Position numbers and translations under genes: made by a program. Shown here in pieces: positions 25,431 to 33,554 of a stretch of 64,000 nt of DNA. How positions within the stretch are numbered: the stretch's first letter is position 1; every line of letters starts with the position of its first letter. Location of the stretch: assembly GCA_017304475.1 (NCBI GenBank), contig JAFKKV010000018.1:62001-126000 (forward strand), given 5' to 3'. The notes below the pieces were generated by a model, which searched no databases, was not told the DNA's origin, and saw nothing but the letters and a program-made list of their open reading frames with translations. Origin of the DNA: Hyphomicrobiales bacterium. GTDB taxonomy: Bacteria > Pseudomonadota > Alphaproteobacteria > Rhizobiales > Phreatobacteraceae.

Positions 25431-25785
25431 GACGGATCGACATTCAGGCCATCCAGATGGTTGCGGTGGCGAGAAGTGCAAAGCCGCGGAAGTGGATGGT
25501 TCGCCGCTCGTAGCGGGTGGCGAAGCGGCGGAAGTGCTGAAACAGCGCTCGATCCGGCTGCGCTGTCTGCAGAGGTCGGCGTCGTGAGGGATGGCGACCT
25601 TGCGGGATTGGTTCGACGGGATGACGGCCTCGGCGCCCCACCTTTCCGGGCAGAAGACCGGCAATCCGTTCCCACTGTTCGTCACTCAGTTCGTATCGCT
25701 TCACGTCCATCGAGGCCTCCGCTTAAAGCGGAGACCTATGAATCACGCCCTCAAGCAAAACAGGAATCCTGAATGTCGATCCGTC
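25431..25785 (-). mobile_element. Internally deleted IS5-type element, copy 1 (non-autonomous)
   Basis: The ends are perfect 18-bp inverted repeats (gacggatcgacattcagg at 25431-25448 and its complement at 25768-25785). They are flanked by CTAG on both sides, the YTAR-type target duplication of IS5-family elements. Only 355 bp remain. The minus strand encodes the transposase start (KRYELSDEQWERIAGLLPGK, from the ATG at 25710), joined out of frame to its C-terminal end (SRKVAIPHDADL, TRYERRTIHFRG, ATATIWMA). The middle of the transposase, with the catalytic residues, is missing. A further ten-base deletion near 25532 distinguishes this copy from copy 2. Confidence 0.9.
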
Positions 25786-26214
25786 CTAGTCGTTGAAGCC
25801 CGTCTCGGCGAAGCGGAAGCCGTCGGCCTGCTTGGTGAAGATGAACCTCGTATCGCCGCAGAAGATGGCGAAGGTGTCGGCGCCGAGGCCGTCCTTCTCA
25901 TAGATGGGACGCACGGTCTGCAGGCAGCTGCGGTTGCGCTGCGTGAATATTTGCCGGTAGGTCGCGCGCTGGAAAGCGGCCTGATCGTGCATGTCCGAGT
26001 TATGCAACATCGGGAAGCGCGTGAGCGCCGCGACCGCGTTTGCGTCATTGGCCCTGAGCGCCTGGCGGAAGCCTGCGATGAACTGGCGGAATTCCGCCTC
26101 GATGGCAGGCGGCCCTGGGGGCACCCGCTGGGCGAGAGCGCCGTCCGTCGTGAGGGCGGCGAGGACAAGCCCGAAGGCGGCGGCGAAGGCAAAACGGCGG
26201 CGCATGAGCAACAT
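25786..26214 (-). CDS. Secreted small protein, paralogue A of a tandem pair
   Basis: A 142-residue product with a signal peptide (RRRFAFAAAFGLVLAALTTDGALAQ) and a mature part of about 115 residues. It contains EFRQFIAGFRQALRANDANAVAALTRFPMLHN, two cysteines (NRSCLQTVRP and AIFCGDTRF) and a KQADGFRFAETGF end. The layout, one helix-rich half and one strand-rich half, resembles small periplasmic NTF2-like proteins, but I do not recognise a family. It has a close paralogue at 26555-26983. The stop TAG lies in the CTAG duplicated by the adjacent element. AAGGA precedes the ATG. Confidence 0.72.
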   Translation of the reverse strand: MLLMRRRFAFAAAFGLVLAALTTDGALAQRVPPGPPAIEAEFRQFIAGFRQALRANDANAVAALTRFPMLHNSDMHDQAAFQRATYRQIFTQRNRSCLQTVRPIYEKDGLGADTFAIFCGDTRFIFTKQADGFRFAETGFND

Positions 26215-26554
26215 AGTCCATGGTTCCTTGTTGGGCGCCGCCCGAGGTGTCCGGTGGTCGCCTCGGTGATCCCTGTGCGGGAGGTACGGCCCCGTCGGCC
26301 GTGGAGTCCCAGCAGTGCCGCAATGGTGGTGATCGGATGAAGGGTTGGCGTCCCGGTGGTCAGGCGCCTTTCCTGTCTCGCCTTTTGTCAGCGCAATGCT
26401 GAGGTCTCATGCCGCCATGGAGATGGCCGTGTTTCCGAGGAGACGGTATGCGCTTCTGCAGCCGAGCTTCCCCCGGTCGGGTCCTTGGTGGCAGGCCGAA
26501 TCGATCGCTGTCCGGGCGTGACGCTGCAGCTTGTCCAAAGCGCGTGGAAGAGGG
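25786..26554. repeat. Tandem duplication unit 1 (about 769 bp)
   Basis: The unit runs from a CTAG at 25786 to just before the next CTAG at 26555. It holds gene A and 340 bases of its upstream DNA. The same order recurs in unit 2, including near-identical stretches such as gatcggatgaagggttggcg and cgatcgctgtccgggcgtga. No gene is evident in the 26215-26554 spacer, which presumably carries the gene's promoter. Confidence 0.88.
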
Positions 26555-26983
26555 CTAGTCGTTGACGGCCGTCTCGGCGAAGCGGAAGCCGTCGTCCTTC
26601 TTGCTGAAGACAAAGATCGTCTGGCCGCAGAAAAGGAAGAAGCTTTCGTTGCCGTAGCCGTCCTTGTTGTAGGATGGCCGCGCTGTCTCCAGGCAGGTGC
26701 GGTTGCGGACGTTGAACAGCTGCCGGTAGACCGTGCGGTGGAAGGCAGCCTGATCGTGCATGTCCCCGTTATGTTGCATCGGCAGGCGGGTGAGCGCCGC
26801 GACCGCGTTGGCGTCGTTTGCCCGCACCGCCTGACGGAAGCCGACGAGGAACTGGCGGAACTCGGCCTGCAGGGCTGGAGGCGCAGGGGGATCGCGCTGG
26901 GCGAGGGCGCTGCCCGTCGACAGGGCGGCGAGGAGAAGCCCGAAGGCAGCGGTAATGGCGGCGCGGCGGCGCATGAGCAACAT
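26555..26983 (-). CDS. Secreted small protein, paralogue A' of a tandem pair
   Basis: A 142-residue product, the same length as its neighbour and colinear with it without gaps. By eye roughly two thirds of the residues match. It shares the signal peptide pattern (ending GSALAQ), the FRANDANAVAALTR-like core (here VRANDANAVAALTRLPMQHN), two cysteines (NRTCLETARP and FLFCGQTIF) and the DGFRFAET end. Substitutions cluster in the second half of the mature protein. The function is unknown. The conserved cysteine pair suggests one disulfide in the periplasm. Confidence 0.72.
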   Translation of the reverse strand: MLLMRRRAAITAAFGLLLAALSTGSALAQRDPPAPPALQAEFRQFLVGFRQAVRANDANAVAALTRLPMQHNGDMHDQAAFHRTVYRQLFNVRNRTCLETARPSYNKDGYGNESFFLFCGQTIFVFSKKDDGFRFAETAVND

Positions 26984-27324
26984 AGTCCATGGTTCCTTGT
27001 TGGGCGCCGCCCGAGGTGTCTGGTGGTCGCCTCGGTGGTTCCCAGTACGGCAGGTACGGCCTCGTTAGCCGTGGAGTCCCAGCAGCGCCGCAATGGTCGT
27101 GATCGGATGAAGGGTTGGCGTCCCTGCGGACAGAGCGCCTTTCCTGTCTCGCCTTTTGTCAGCGCAATGCTGAGGTCTCATGCCGCCCTCGAAGCGGCCG
27201 TGTTTCCGAGGAGGCGGCACGCGCTTCTGCGGCCGAGCTTCCCCGGTCGGGTCCTTGGTCGCAGGCCGCATCGATCGCTGTCCGGGCGTGACGCTGCAGC
27301 TTGTCCAAGGCGAGTGGGAGAGTG
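26555..27324. repeat. Tandem duplication unit 2 (about 770 bp)
   Basis: The second copy of the unit starts at CTAG 26555 and ends before CTAG 27325, where the second deleted element begins. It carries gene A' and 341 bases of upstream DNA (26984-27324). No separate gene is evident in that spacer. By eye the spacer matches unit 1 better than the coding part does. Confidence 0.88.
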
Positions 27325-27328
27325 CTAG

Positions 27329-27692
27329 GACGGATCGACATTCAGGCCATCCAGATGGTTGCGGTGGCGAGAAGTGCAAAGCCGCGGAAGTGGATGGTTC
27401 GCCGCTCGTAGCGGGTGGCGAAGCGGCGGAAGTGCTTGAGGCGGTTGAAACAGCGCTCGATCCGGCCGCGCTGTCTGTAGAGGTCGGCGTCGTGAGGGAT
27501 GGCGACCTTGCGGGATTGGTTCGACGGGATGACGGCCTCGGCGCCCCACCTTTCCGGGCAGAAGACCGGCAATCCGCTCCCACTGCCCGTCACTCAGTTC
27601 GTATCGCTTCACGCCCATCAAAGTCTCCGCCTAAAGCGGAGACCTATGAATAACACCTCAAGCAAAACAGGAATCCTGAATGACGATCCGTC
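27329..27692 (-). mobile_element. Internally deleted IS5-type element, copy 2 (non-autonomous)
   Basis: This copy is 364 bp and lies in the same orientation as copy 1. Its 18-bp ends (27329-27346 and 27675-27692) differ by one base. The left flank is CTAG, but the right flank is GTAG. It has the same internal deletion as copy 1: the transposase start (KRYELSDGQWERIAGLLPGK, ATG at 27621) runs out of frame into the C-terminal part. Here that part is uninterrupted in its own frame from SRKVAIPHDADLYRQRGRIE to ATATIWMA, ending at 27342. No functional transposase can be made. Confidence 0.9.
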
Positions 27693-27749
27693 GTAGCCGA
27701 CGGGCGCCGGCCTCCAGCAGGCAAGGTTATGGTTGCGCGGTTCCGGACG

Positions 27750-27783
27750 CCATGAACCCGCGCCTTGCGGCGCGGGTTCATGG
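27750..27783. repeat. Perfect 15-bp inverted repeat
   Basis: The arms CCATGAACCCGCGCC and GGCGCGGGTTCATGG surround a TTGC loop. The hairpin lies just beyond the 3' end of the ligase gene at 27829. Neither strand shows a T-run after it, so it may be a rho-dependent stop, an mRNA 3' end protector or a repetitive extragenic palindrome. Confidence 0.6.
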
Positions 27784-27828
27784 GCATCTGTTAAGCGCGG
27801 CCTTGGTGCGACGGCTTATCGCAAAGTC

Positions 27829-28950
27829 TTATTGCAGCGTTTCCTGGGCAATCCAGGTCTTCACCGCCCGGAGTGCGTCATGGGGCGTCTCGGCGAGGCT
27901 GAGCGCCGATTTCCAGACCGCCAGCTGACCGTCGGCGCTGGTCCCGCGCGTCGCGATATTCATGCAATGGGCGACCTCGGCGGCGCAATTCAGCGCCTCG
28001 GCCTCCTCCATGACCTGGTCGAGCGTCTCGGCGACCACGTCGCGCACCGAGAGCGTGATGCGCCGCTGCTCGTCGACGAAGCTGCCATGGACGCCATAAC
28101 GCTGGGCCCGCCACTTGTTCTCCTGCATCAGGGCGCGCGACACCGGCGACAGATGGGCATTGATCTCAGGATTGCGGATCAGGTGCCGCACCAGCGTGCG
28201 GTAGAGTGCGGCGATCGCCAGGGTGTCCTCGACGCGGGTGCAGCAATCGGGGGCGCGCAATTCCAGCGTCGGATATTTCCGCGAGGGACGGACCGCCCAC
28301 CAGACATAGCTCGAATCCTCGATCACCCGGGTTTCGACCAGCAGCGAGATATAGTCGTTGTAGTCGGCTTCGCTCCGGAACATTTCCGGCAGGCCGGTCC
28401 GCGGCAGCTCGTCATAGGCCGCCAGCCGGTAGCCCATCAGCCCGGTGGCGCGCGTCTGCCAGAACGGCGACGAGGTCGACAGCGCCACCAGCAGCGGCAC
28501 ATAGGGCATGATCCGGCCCATCACGTCCACCCGGCGCGACAGGTCGTCGAATTCGACATGAACATGCAGGCCGCAGACGATGTTGCGCTGGCCGAGCATC
28601 TGCAGGTCGTGCATGACGCTGTCGGAGCGTGGCGTGTCATTGGCCCGCTGCGTCGCCCACAGCGCGGTCGGGTGCGTGCCCGAGGCGAGGATCGCCAGGC
28701 CATGCTCGGCGGCGACCTGGCCGAGCGTGCCGCGCATCGCCTTCAATTCGTTGCGGGCGGTGTCGAAAGACGAATGGACCGAGCTTGCGAGCTCGACCTG
28801 CGACTGCAGCAACTCGCCTTTCAGGCGGTCGCCGAGGCGCTGCTTGGCCGCGTCGAAAAAGGCCTGCGGCATGCGCCGCATCACGGCCTTGGTCTCGGCG
28901 TCGACAACGAAGAATTCTTCCTCGATACCAAAACGGCAGGTGTCCGACAT
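27829..28950 (-). CDS. YbdK-type carboxylate-amine ligase (glutamate-cysteine ligase family 2)
   Basis: From the ATG at 28950 (GGAG six to seven bases upstream) the product has 373 residues, the usual length for this family. CRFGIEEEFFVVD is the GCS2 N-terminal motif whose acidic residues bind magnesium. GLHVHVEF, SSPFWQTRATGLMGYR, SRKYPTLELRAPD and a NKWRAQRYG block follow. E. coli YbdK shows weak glutamate-cysteine ligase activity in vitro. The natural substrates of most members are unknown. An ATG at 28962 exists but lacks a ribosome site. Confidence 0.9.
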   Translation of the reverse strand: MSDTCRFGIEEEFFVVDAETKAVMRRMPQAFFDAAKQRLGDRLKGELLQSQVELASSVHSSFDTARNELKAMRGTLGQVAAEHGLAILASGTHPTALWATQRANDTPRSDSVMHDLQMLGQRNIVCGLHVHVEFDDLSRRVDVMGRIMPYVPLLVALSTSSPFWQTRATGLMGYRLAAYDELPRTGLPEMFRSEADYNDYISLLVETRVIEDSSYVWWAVRPSRKYPTLELRAPDCCTRVEDTLAIAALYRTLVRHLIRNPEINAHLSPVSRALMQENKWRAQRYGVHGSFVDEQRRITLSVRDVVAETLDQVMEEAEALNCAAEVAHCMNIATRGTSADGQLAVWKSALSLAETPHDALRAVKTWIAQETLQ

Positions 28951-29217
28951 GATTGTCTCCATCTGTTCGGGCACAAAATGTTGGCGCGGATCGCGAGGAT
29001 GCGGAGCCGCGCAAAGCCGCGACCGACCCCAGTCGAAACGGGCCGCGACGGGCGACAGGCTGAAGTCGGGCAGGGCGAAAATGTGGCCTAACCGGTCACG
29101 CGCTGCCACAGTTCTGTAACTGACTGAAAGATTGCGTGAACTTAAATCGGTTGACTTTTCCGGCCGCGACGGCTTCCGCGCCGCGTCATTTGGCCGCCGG
29201 ATCGGTCGCTGCCGAAT

Positions 29218-29964
29218 CTACCGCCAGTCGCCGAGAGCCGCCTGGACAACCGCCAGCGCCGCCACCGCGGCGGTGTCGGCGCGCAGGATCCGGGGACCCA
29301 GCGACAAGGCGATCGAGCGCGGTCTTTTGATGATCATGGCACGTTCCTCGGGCGAAAAACCGCCTTCCGGCCCGATCAGCACGGCGAGCGGCGGCGGCGC
29401 GACTGCGAAGGGCTGCATCGCCGCGGCCGGATTGGCCACCGCTGCATCCTCGTCGCAGAAGACCAGCAACCGGTCGTCAGGCAGCGCCGCGAGCACTGCC
29501 GGGAGCGGCTTCAGGTCGTCGCACGTGATAACCGACAGGATGCCGCATTGTTCCGCCGCCTCGACGGCATTGGCTTCGATCCGCTCGAGGTTGAGCCGGC
29601 CGACCTGGGTGTAGCGGGTGGTGACCGGCACCAGCCGCGACGCCCCCATCTCCACCGCCTTCTGGACCATGTAGTCGAGACGGGCCTGTTTCAGCGGGGC
29701 GAAGACGAGCCAGAGGTCGCCCGGGTCGGTCTGCGGGCGGACCTGCTCCTCGGCCACCAGCTGGACGGCCTTCTTGGCGATGCGTTCGAGCCGCGCCCGC
29801 CATTCGCCGTTGACCCCGTCGAAGACATGCAGCCTGGCGCCGTCGGCGAGCCGCATCACATTGACGAGATAGTTGGCCTGGTCGCGATCGCAGGCGATTA
29901 CCGCGCCGGAATCGAGAGGTTGCCGCACGAATAGCCGTGTCGCGCTGAAATCGTAGAGCGCCAT
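29218..29964 (-). CDS. rsmE: 16S rRNA m3U1498 methyltransferase
   Basis: A 248-residue SPOUT methyltransferase that methylates N3 of U1498 in 16S rRNA. The N-terminal PUA-like domain (TRLFVRQPL, YLVNVMRLADG, VFDGVNGEWRARL) is followed by the trefoil-knot catalytic domain: LKQARLDYMVQKAVEMGA, GRLNLERIEANAVEAAEQC, VLIGPEGGFSPEE and the final LGPRILRADTAAVAALAVVQ knot. All parts are intact. In relatives it sits beside ubiA and a glutamate-cysteine ligase gene, as here. Confidence 0.95.
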   Translation of the reverse strand: MALYDFSATRLFVRQPLDSGAVIACDRDQANYLVNVMRLADGARLHVFDGVNGEWRARLERIAKKAVQLVAEEQVRPQTDPGDLWLVFAPLKQARLDYMVQKAVEMGASRLVPVTTRYTQVGRLNLERIEANAVEAAEQCGILSVITCDDLKPLPAVLAALPDDRLLVFCDEDAAVANPAAAMQPFAVAPPPLAVLIGPEGGFSPEERAMIIKRPRSIALSLGPRILRADTAAVAALAVVQAALGDWR

Positions 29965-30146
29965 GATCGAAAACCTCGCCTCGCCGCAATTGGCGGATAA
30001 CCCCGCGATCCCCTGCTGACAAGATGGCCGGGACCGCCGCGCCCCCCGTGTCGGGGTACCGCATTGCCACGATCCTGTCGGATTGATATGGAGAATGCCG
30101 CTTTTTGCAGTTCCGCCTTCCTGCGGACACCTTCCGGGGCCGACCG

Positions 30147-30632
30147 ATGCGAAGTGTTCTGCCGAACCGCACTCTGTTTCTCGGGCTGATCACCGCCGCA
30201 GCTTTTGCCGCTGCCGTGCCGGCCGCAGCCAACGAGATCTGCCAGAATGAATTCCAGCCTCTGCTTCAGGGGCATCAGCGGGTGATGCAGCAGACCCAGG
30301 CTGCCATGCCGCGCGGCCGGCCGACCAGCTTCGACCAGGCGCGGGCCAATGCCCAGCGCGCCTGCTCGGCGCTCGGCAATGCCCAGGCCTCGTTCGAGCG
30401 GCTGAAGAAGTGGGTTTCCGACAATGCGGACTTCTGCCGCCTGCCGGAGACCATGCTGAACGACGTCACCACCGGCCTCGCCAATGTCAGCCGCAATCGC
30501 ACCCAGGCCTGCCAGGGCGTCGCGACCCTCGACCGCCAGCGGCGCCAGGCCGAGGCCGGCGGCGCCAATCCCTTCGCGCCCCAGGCGGGCCGACGGCCGC
30601 AGCTCGACCTGCGCACCCCCGGCGCCCTGTAG
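30147..30632 (+). CDS. Exported protein of unknown function with four cysteines
   Basis: A 161-residue product from the ATG at 30147. A signal peptide (TLFLGLITAAAFAAAVPAAANE) precedes a helical mature part with cysteines in EICQNEF, RACSALG, DFCRLPE and QACQGVA, likely forming two disulfides in the periplasm. The segment QRVMQQTQAAMPRGRP is basic and amphipathic. The C-terminus is Pro/Arg-rich. I do not recognise a family. It lies seven bases before ubiA on the same strand and may share its transcript. Confidence 0.68.
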   Translation: MRSVLPNRTLFLGLITAAAFAAAVPAAANEICQNEFQPLLQGHQRVMQQTQAAMPRGRPTSFDQARANAQRACSALGNAQASFERLKKWVSDNADFCRLPETMLNDVTTGLANVSRNRTQACQGVATLDRQRRQAEAGGANPFAPQAGRRPQLDLRTPGAL

Positions 30633-30638
30633 GCTCCC

Positions 30639-31580
30639 ATGACGATGACCGAGGGCCGGGTCGCCGATGCCGTCCGCGGCTCCTGGGTCGACACGCTCGC
30701 GCCCGCCTCGTGGCGCCCCTATCTGAGGCTGGCGCGGGCCGATCGGCCGATCGGCTCCTGGCTGCTGCTGCTGCCTTGCTGGTGGTCGGCCGCCTTCGCC
30801 GCGATCGCCGCCGGCCACGCCTTGCCCAATCTCTGGCACATGGCCCTGTTCGCCATCGGCGCGGTCGCCATGCGCGGCGCCGGCTGCACCTATAATGACC
30901 TGGTCGACCGCGACATCGACGCCATGGTCGAAAGGACGCGCTCGCGGCCGCTGCCGTCGGGCCAGGTGACCGGCCGCCAGGCCAAGCTGTTCCTGGTCGC
31001 CCAGGTGGTCATCGGCGCGCTGGTGCTGCTGGCGCTCGCCAAGCCCTTCGCCTGGGCGCTGGGCATCGCCTCGATCGCCATCATCGCCATCTATCCCTTC
31101 ATGAAGCGCATCACCTCATGGCCGCAATCGGTGCTGGGGCTGGCCTTTTCGTGGGGCGCGCTGATGGGCTGGGCCGCGGCCTTCGGCAGGCTCGATATGC
31201 CCGCCGTCCTGCTCTATGCCGGCTCGATCCTCTGGGTCATCGGCTACGACACCATCTATGCCCACCAGGACCGCGAGGACGACGCCATTGTCGGGGTCAG
31301 GTCGACGGCGCTGCTGTTCGGCGAGCGCACGCCGCTCTACCTGTCACTGTTCTATTCGGGTGCGGTCTTCCTGTTCGCCGCGGCGCTCTGGACGCTCGGC
31401 GGCTCGGTGCTGGCCTATTGCGGCCTCGCCGCCTTCGCCCTGCACCTGGCCTGGCAGGTCGCGCGCATCGACATTGCCGATCCCGCCTTGTGCCTGAGGC
31501 TGTTCCAGTCGAACCGCGATGCCGGCCTGATCTTCCTGGCGGGCCTGATGGCCGAAGCGGCCTTGCGCGCCGCCGGCTGA
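30639..31580 (+). CDS. ubiA: 4-hydroxybenzoate polyprenyltransferase
   Basis: The 313-residue integral membrane enzyme attaches the polyprenyl tail to 4-hydroxybenzoate in ubiquinone synthesis. Both aspartate-rich motifs are visible, NDLVDRDIDAMVERT and YAHQDREDDAIVG, which bind the magnesium-diphosphate. RPIGSWLLLLPCWW is the typical N-terminal helix, and about eight helices follow. It supplies the quinone pool that feeds the respiratory chain encoded earlier in the window. Confidence 0.95.
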   Translation: MTMTEGRVADAVRGSWVDTLAPASWRPYLRLARADRPIGSWLLLLPCWWSAAFAAIAAGHALPNLWHMALFAIGAVAMRGAGCTYNDLVDRDIDAMVERTRSRPLPSGQVTGRQAKLFLVAQVVIGALVLLALAKPFAWALGIASIAIIAIYPFMKRITSWPQSVLGLAFSWGALMGWAAAFGRLDMPAVLLYAGSILWVIGYDTIYAHQDREDDAIVGVRSTALLFGERTPLYLSLFYSGAVFLFAAALWTLGGSVLAYCGLAAFALHLAWQVARIDIADPALCLRLFQSNRDAGLIFLAGLMAEAALRAAG

Positions 31581-31596
31581 TCGCCGCCGGAGCCGG

Positions 31597-32562
31597 TCAG
31601 GGGGCCGCCAGGATCGCCCGGGCCTGGGCGCTGTCCTGGTCCATCTGCGCGATCAGCGCGTCCAGCCCGTCGAATTTCAGCTCTTCCCGGATATAGCCGG
31701 CGAAAGCGACATCGACCTCACGGCCGTAGAGATCGCCGGAGAAGTCGAAGACATGGACCTCCAGCAGCGGCGCGCCGTTGTCGAAGGTGGGACGCCGGCC
31801 GAAACTGGCCACCGCGTCGTGCCAGACGCCGTCCAGCCCGAGTTTCACCGCGTAGATGCCGTGGGCGAGGCGGATGTCCGGGTCGAGCCTGAGATTGGCC
31901 GTGGGATAGCCGAGCGTGCGGCCCCGCTTGTCGCCGTGGATCACCTGGGTGGAAATGAACCAGGCATGGCCGAGCAGCGCATTGGCTTCCGCGATCCGGC
32001 CGCCCATCAGCGCATCGCGGATCGCGGTCGAGGAGACGGTCGCGTCGCCGTCGCAGAGGGGAGCCATGCGCGTCACGGCGAAACCGTGGGCCTCGCCCGC
32101 CGCCACCAGGCTCGCGGCATTGCCGGAGCGGCCGGCGCCGTAATGGAAGTCCTGGCCGATGACCACATGGGCGGCCTTCAGCCAGCCGACCAGCACCTGC
32201 GTGACGAAGTCTTCCGCCGAGAGGGCGGCAAAGGCTTTGTCGAAACCGGCGATCGCCACCGCGTCGAGACCGAGGGCGGCGAGCAGCCGGACCTTGGTCT
32301 GCGCATCCGCCAGGCGAAACAGCGGCCGGTCCGGCTGGAAAAACAGCCGCGGATGCGGCTCGAAGGTGAGCACCAGGGCCTTGCGGTCGAGCGTCCGCGC
32401 CAGCGCGACCGTCTGCTCGATGACATATTGGTGGCCGCGATGCACCCCGTCGAAATTGCCGATCGCGATCACCCCGCCGGCCAATGCGTCGGGCATCGGC
32501 ATGGTCCGGGCGAGCACGGGAAAGGTCTGGGATGGCCGCTCGGGCGGCAGGATCAGGGACAT
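31597..32562 (-). CDS. ribF: Bifunctional riboflavin kinase/FAD synthetase
   Basis: A 321-residue enzyme that phosphorylates riboflavin to FMN and adenylates FMN to FAD. The N-terminal nucleotidyltransferase domain has AIGNFDGVHRGHQYVI and STAIRDALMGGRI. The C-terminal riboflavin kinase domain has GRTLGYPTANLRLD, GVWHDAVASFGRRPTFD and the LEVHVFDFSGDLYG end. Length and order are standard. It converges on ubiA with a 16-base gap. Confidence 0.96.
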   Translation of the reverse strand: MSLILPPERPSQTFPVLARTMPMPDALAGGVIAIGNFDGVHRGHQYVIEQTVALARTLDRKALVLTFEPHPRLFFQPDRPLFRLADAQTKVRLLAALGLDAVAIAGFDKAFAALSAEDFVTQVLVGWLKAAHVVIGQDFHYGAGRSGNAASLVAAGEAHGFAVTRMAPLCDGDATVSSTAIRDALMGGRIAEANALLGHAWFISTQVIHGDKRGRTLGYPTANLRLDPDIRLAHGIYAVKLGLDGVWHDAVASFGRRPTFDNGAPLLEVHVFDFSGDLYGREVDVAFAGYIREELKFDGLDALIAQMDQDSAQARAILAAP

Positions 32563-32625
32563 GGAACTCGGGTCACGGGATGGACGGTCAGCGCGCGCGG
32601 ACCCTGCCGTCCGACGCCCCGGCCG

Positions 32626-33078
32626 TCAAGCCGCCGCCATGAGTTCGCGCCGCGACGGCACCCGGACCCAGGCCTCGCCGTCGAGCACGACGGTGGCATC
32701 GACGGCGCATTCGCAGGCCAGCCGCGCCCTTTGGCGGCCTTCGATCAGTTCCGCCACCTCGACATGAATGCGCACCACGTCGCCGATCTTCACCGGCGCC
32801 TTGAAGTTCAGCGTCTGCGACATGTAGACGGCGCCCGGACCCGGAAGCCGGGTGCCGATCACCGCCGAGATCAGGCTCGCGGTATAGAGACCGTGCGCGA
32901 TGCGCTGGCCGAACCGGGTCTTCGAGGCATAGAGGTCGCTCAGATGGATCGGGTTCTGGTCCCCGGAAATGTCGGCGAAGCCGACCACGTCCTGGTCGGT
33001 GACGGTCTTGAAGACCAGTTCGGACAGGCCGAGCGTCAGGTCTTCGAAAGCCATGGAGCGGATCGCGCGAACGGGCAT
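32626..33078 (-). CDS. MaoC family (R)-enoyl-CoA hydratase-like protein
   Basis: A 150-residue hot-dog-fold protein from the ATG at 33078, with GGAGG six bases upstream. The hydratase motif is intact: DISGDQNPIHLSDLYASKTRFGQRIAHGLYTASLIS, with the catalytic aspartate and histidine. The family hydrates trans-2-enoyl-CoA to (R)-3-hydroxyacyl-CoA, linking fatty-acid oxidation to polyhydroxyalkanoate or other pathways. Neighbours do not reveal the pathway. Confidence 0.87.
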   Translation of the reverse strand: MPVRAIRSMAFEDLTLGLSELVFKTVTDQDVVGFADISGDQNPIHLSDLYASKTRFGQRIAHGLYTASLISAVIGTRLPGPGAVYMSQTLNFKAPVKIGDVVRIHVEVAELIEGRQRARLACECAVDATVVLDGEAWVRVPSRRELMAAA

Positions 33079-33167
33079 GGTGAACCTCCGGGGGCGCGCA
33101 CCATCACCAGTTTTATGCTGCAATGCAATAGGACCAAGGGCGAAGACCGGTTCGCCGCCATCTGCCC

Positions 33168-33554
33168 TCAGTCCTGCACCGCCTCGCCTTCGATCTCGAC
33201 CAGGAATTCCGCCCGGGCGAGGCCGGCGACCTGGATATAGGTCGCGGCACAGACATGGTCGCCGAGCTTGCGCGCCCTGACGGCGCGGAACGCCGCGACG
33301 GCGTCGGGCACGGTGACCAGCGTGACGATCTTGACCAGGTTCTCGATCTCCATGCCGCCGGCCCTGACGACCGCGATCAGGTTGTCGAAGCACTGCTCGA
33401 ATTGCGCTTCCAGTCCCTCGGCGACACTACCGTCGGGGCGTGCCGCCACCTGGCCGGAAATGATCAGGCGCCGGCCCGCCAGCTGGTGGATCGCGCCGTG
33501 GCGATAGCTCGGCGCCGGGGCATGAACGGTCGGCGGATTGAAGAATGTCGGCAT
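33168..33554 (-). CDS. RidA (YjgF/YER057c/UK114) family protein
   Basis: A 128-residue protein from the ATG at 33554, with AGGAG upstream. The trimeric RidA fold is shown by GRRLIISGQVAARPDGSV, FEQCFDNLIAVVRAGGMEIENLVKIVTLV and a C-terminal FLVEIEGEAVQD. RidA enzymes deaminate reactive enamine/imine intermediates of PLP enzymes. The canonical RidA catalytic arginine (usually in a C-AA-TxIQV-like strand) corresponds to AATYIQVAGLARAEFLVEI, where an arginine is present but displaced, so this may belong to a Rid subfamily of different function. Confidence 0.85.
   Translation of the reverse strand: MPTFFNPPTVHAPAPSYRHGAIHQLAGRRLIISGQVAARPDGSVAEGLEAQFEQCFDNLIAVVRAGGMEIENLVKIVTLVTVPDAVAAFRAVRARKLGDHVCAATYIQVAGLARAEFLVEIEGEAVQD

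Noticed and set aside
25431..25785. A functional IS transposase gene
   Set aside because: The transposase centre is missing and the remaining ends are in different frames in both copies.
26427..26557. A short plus-strand gene in the duplicated spacer (starting near the ATG at 26448)
   Set aside because: The equivalent frame in unit 2 has lost the start and differs in length. Composition is Arg/Pro-rich, and no ribosome site is convincing.
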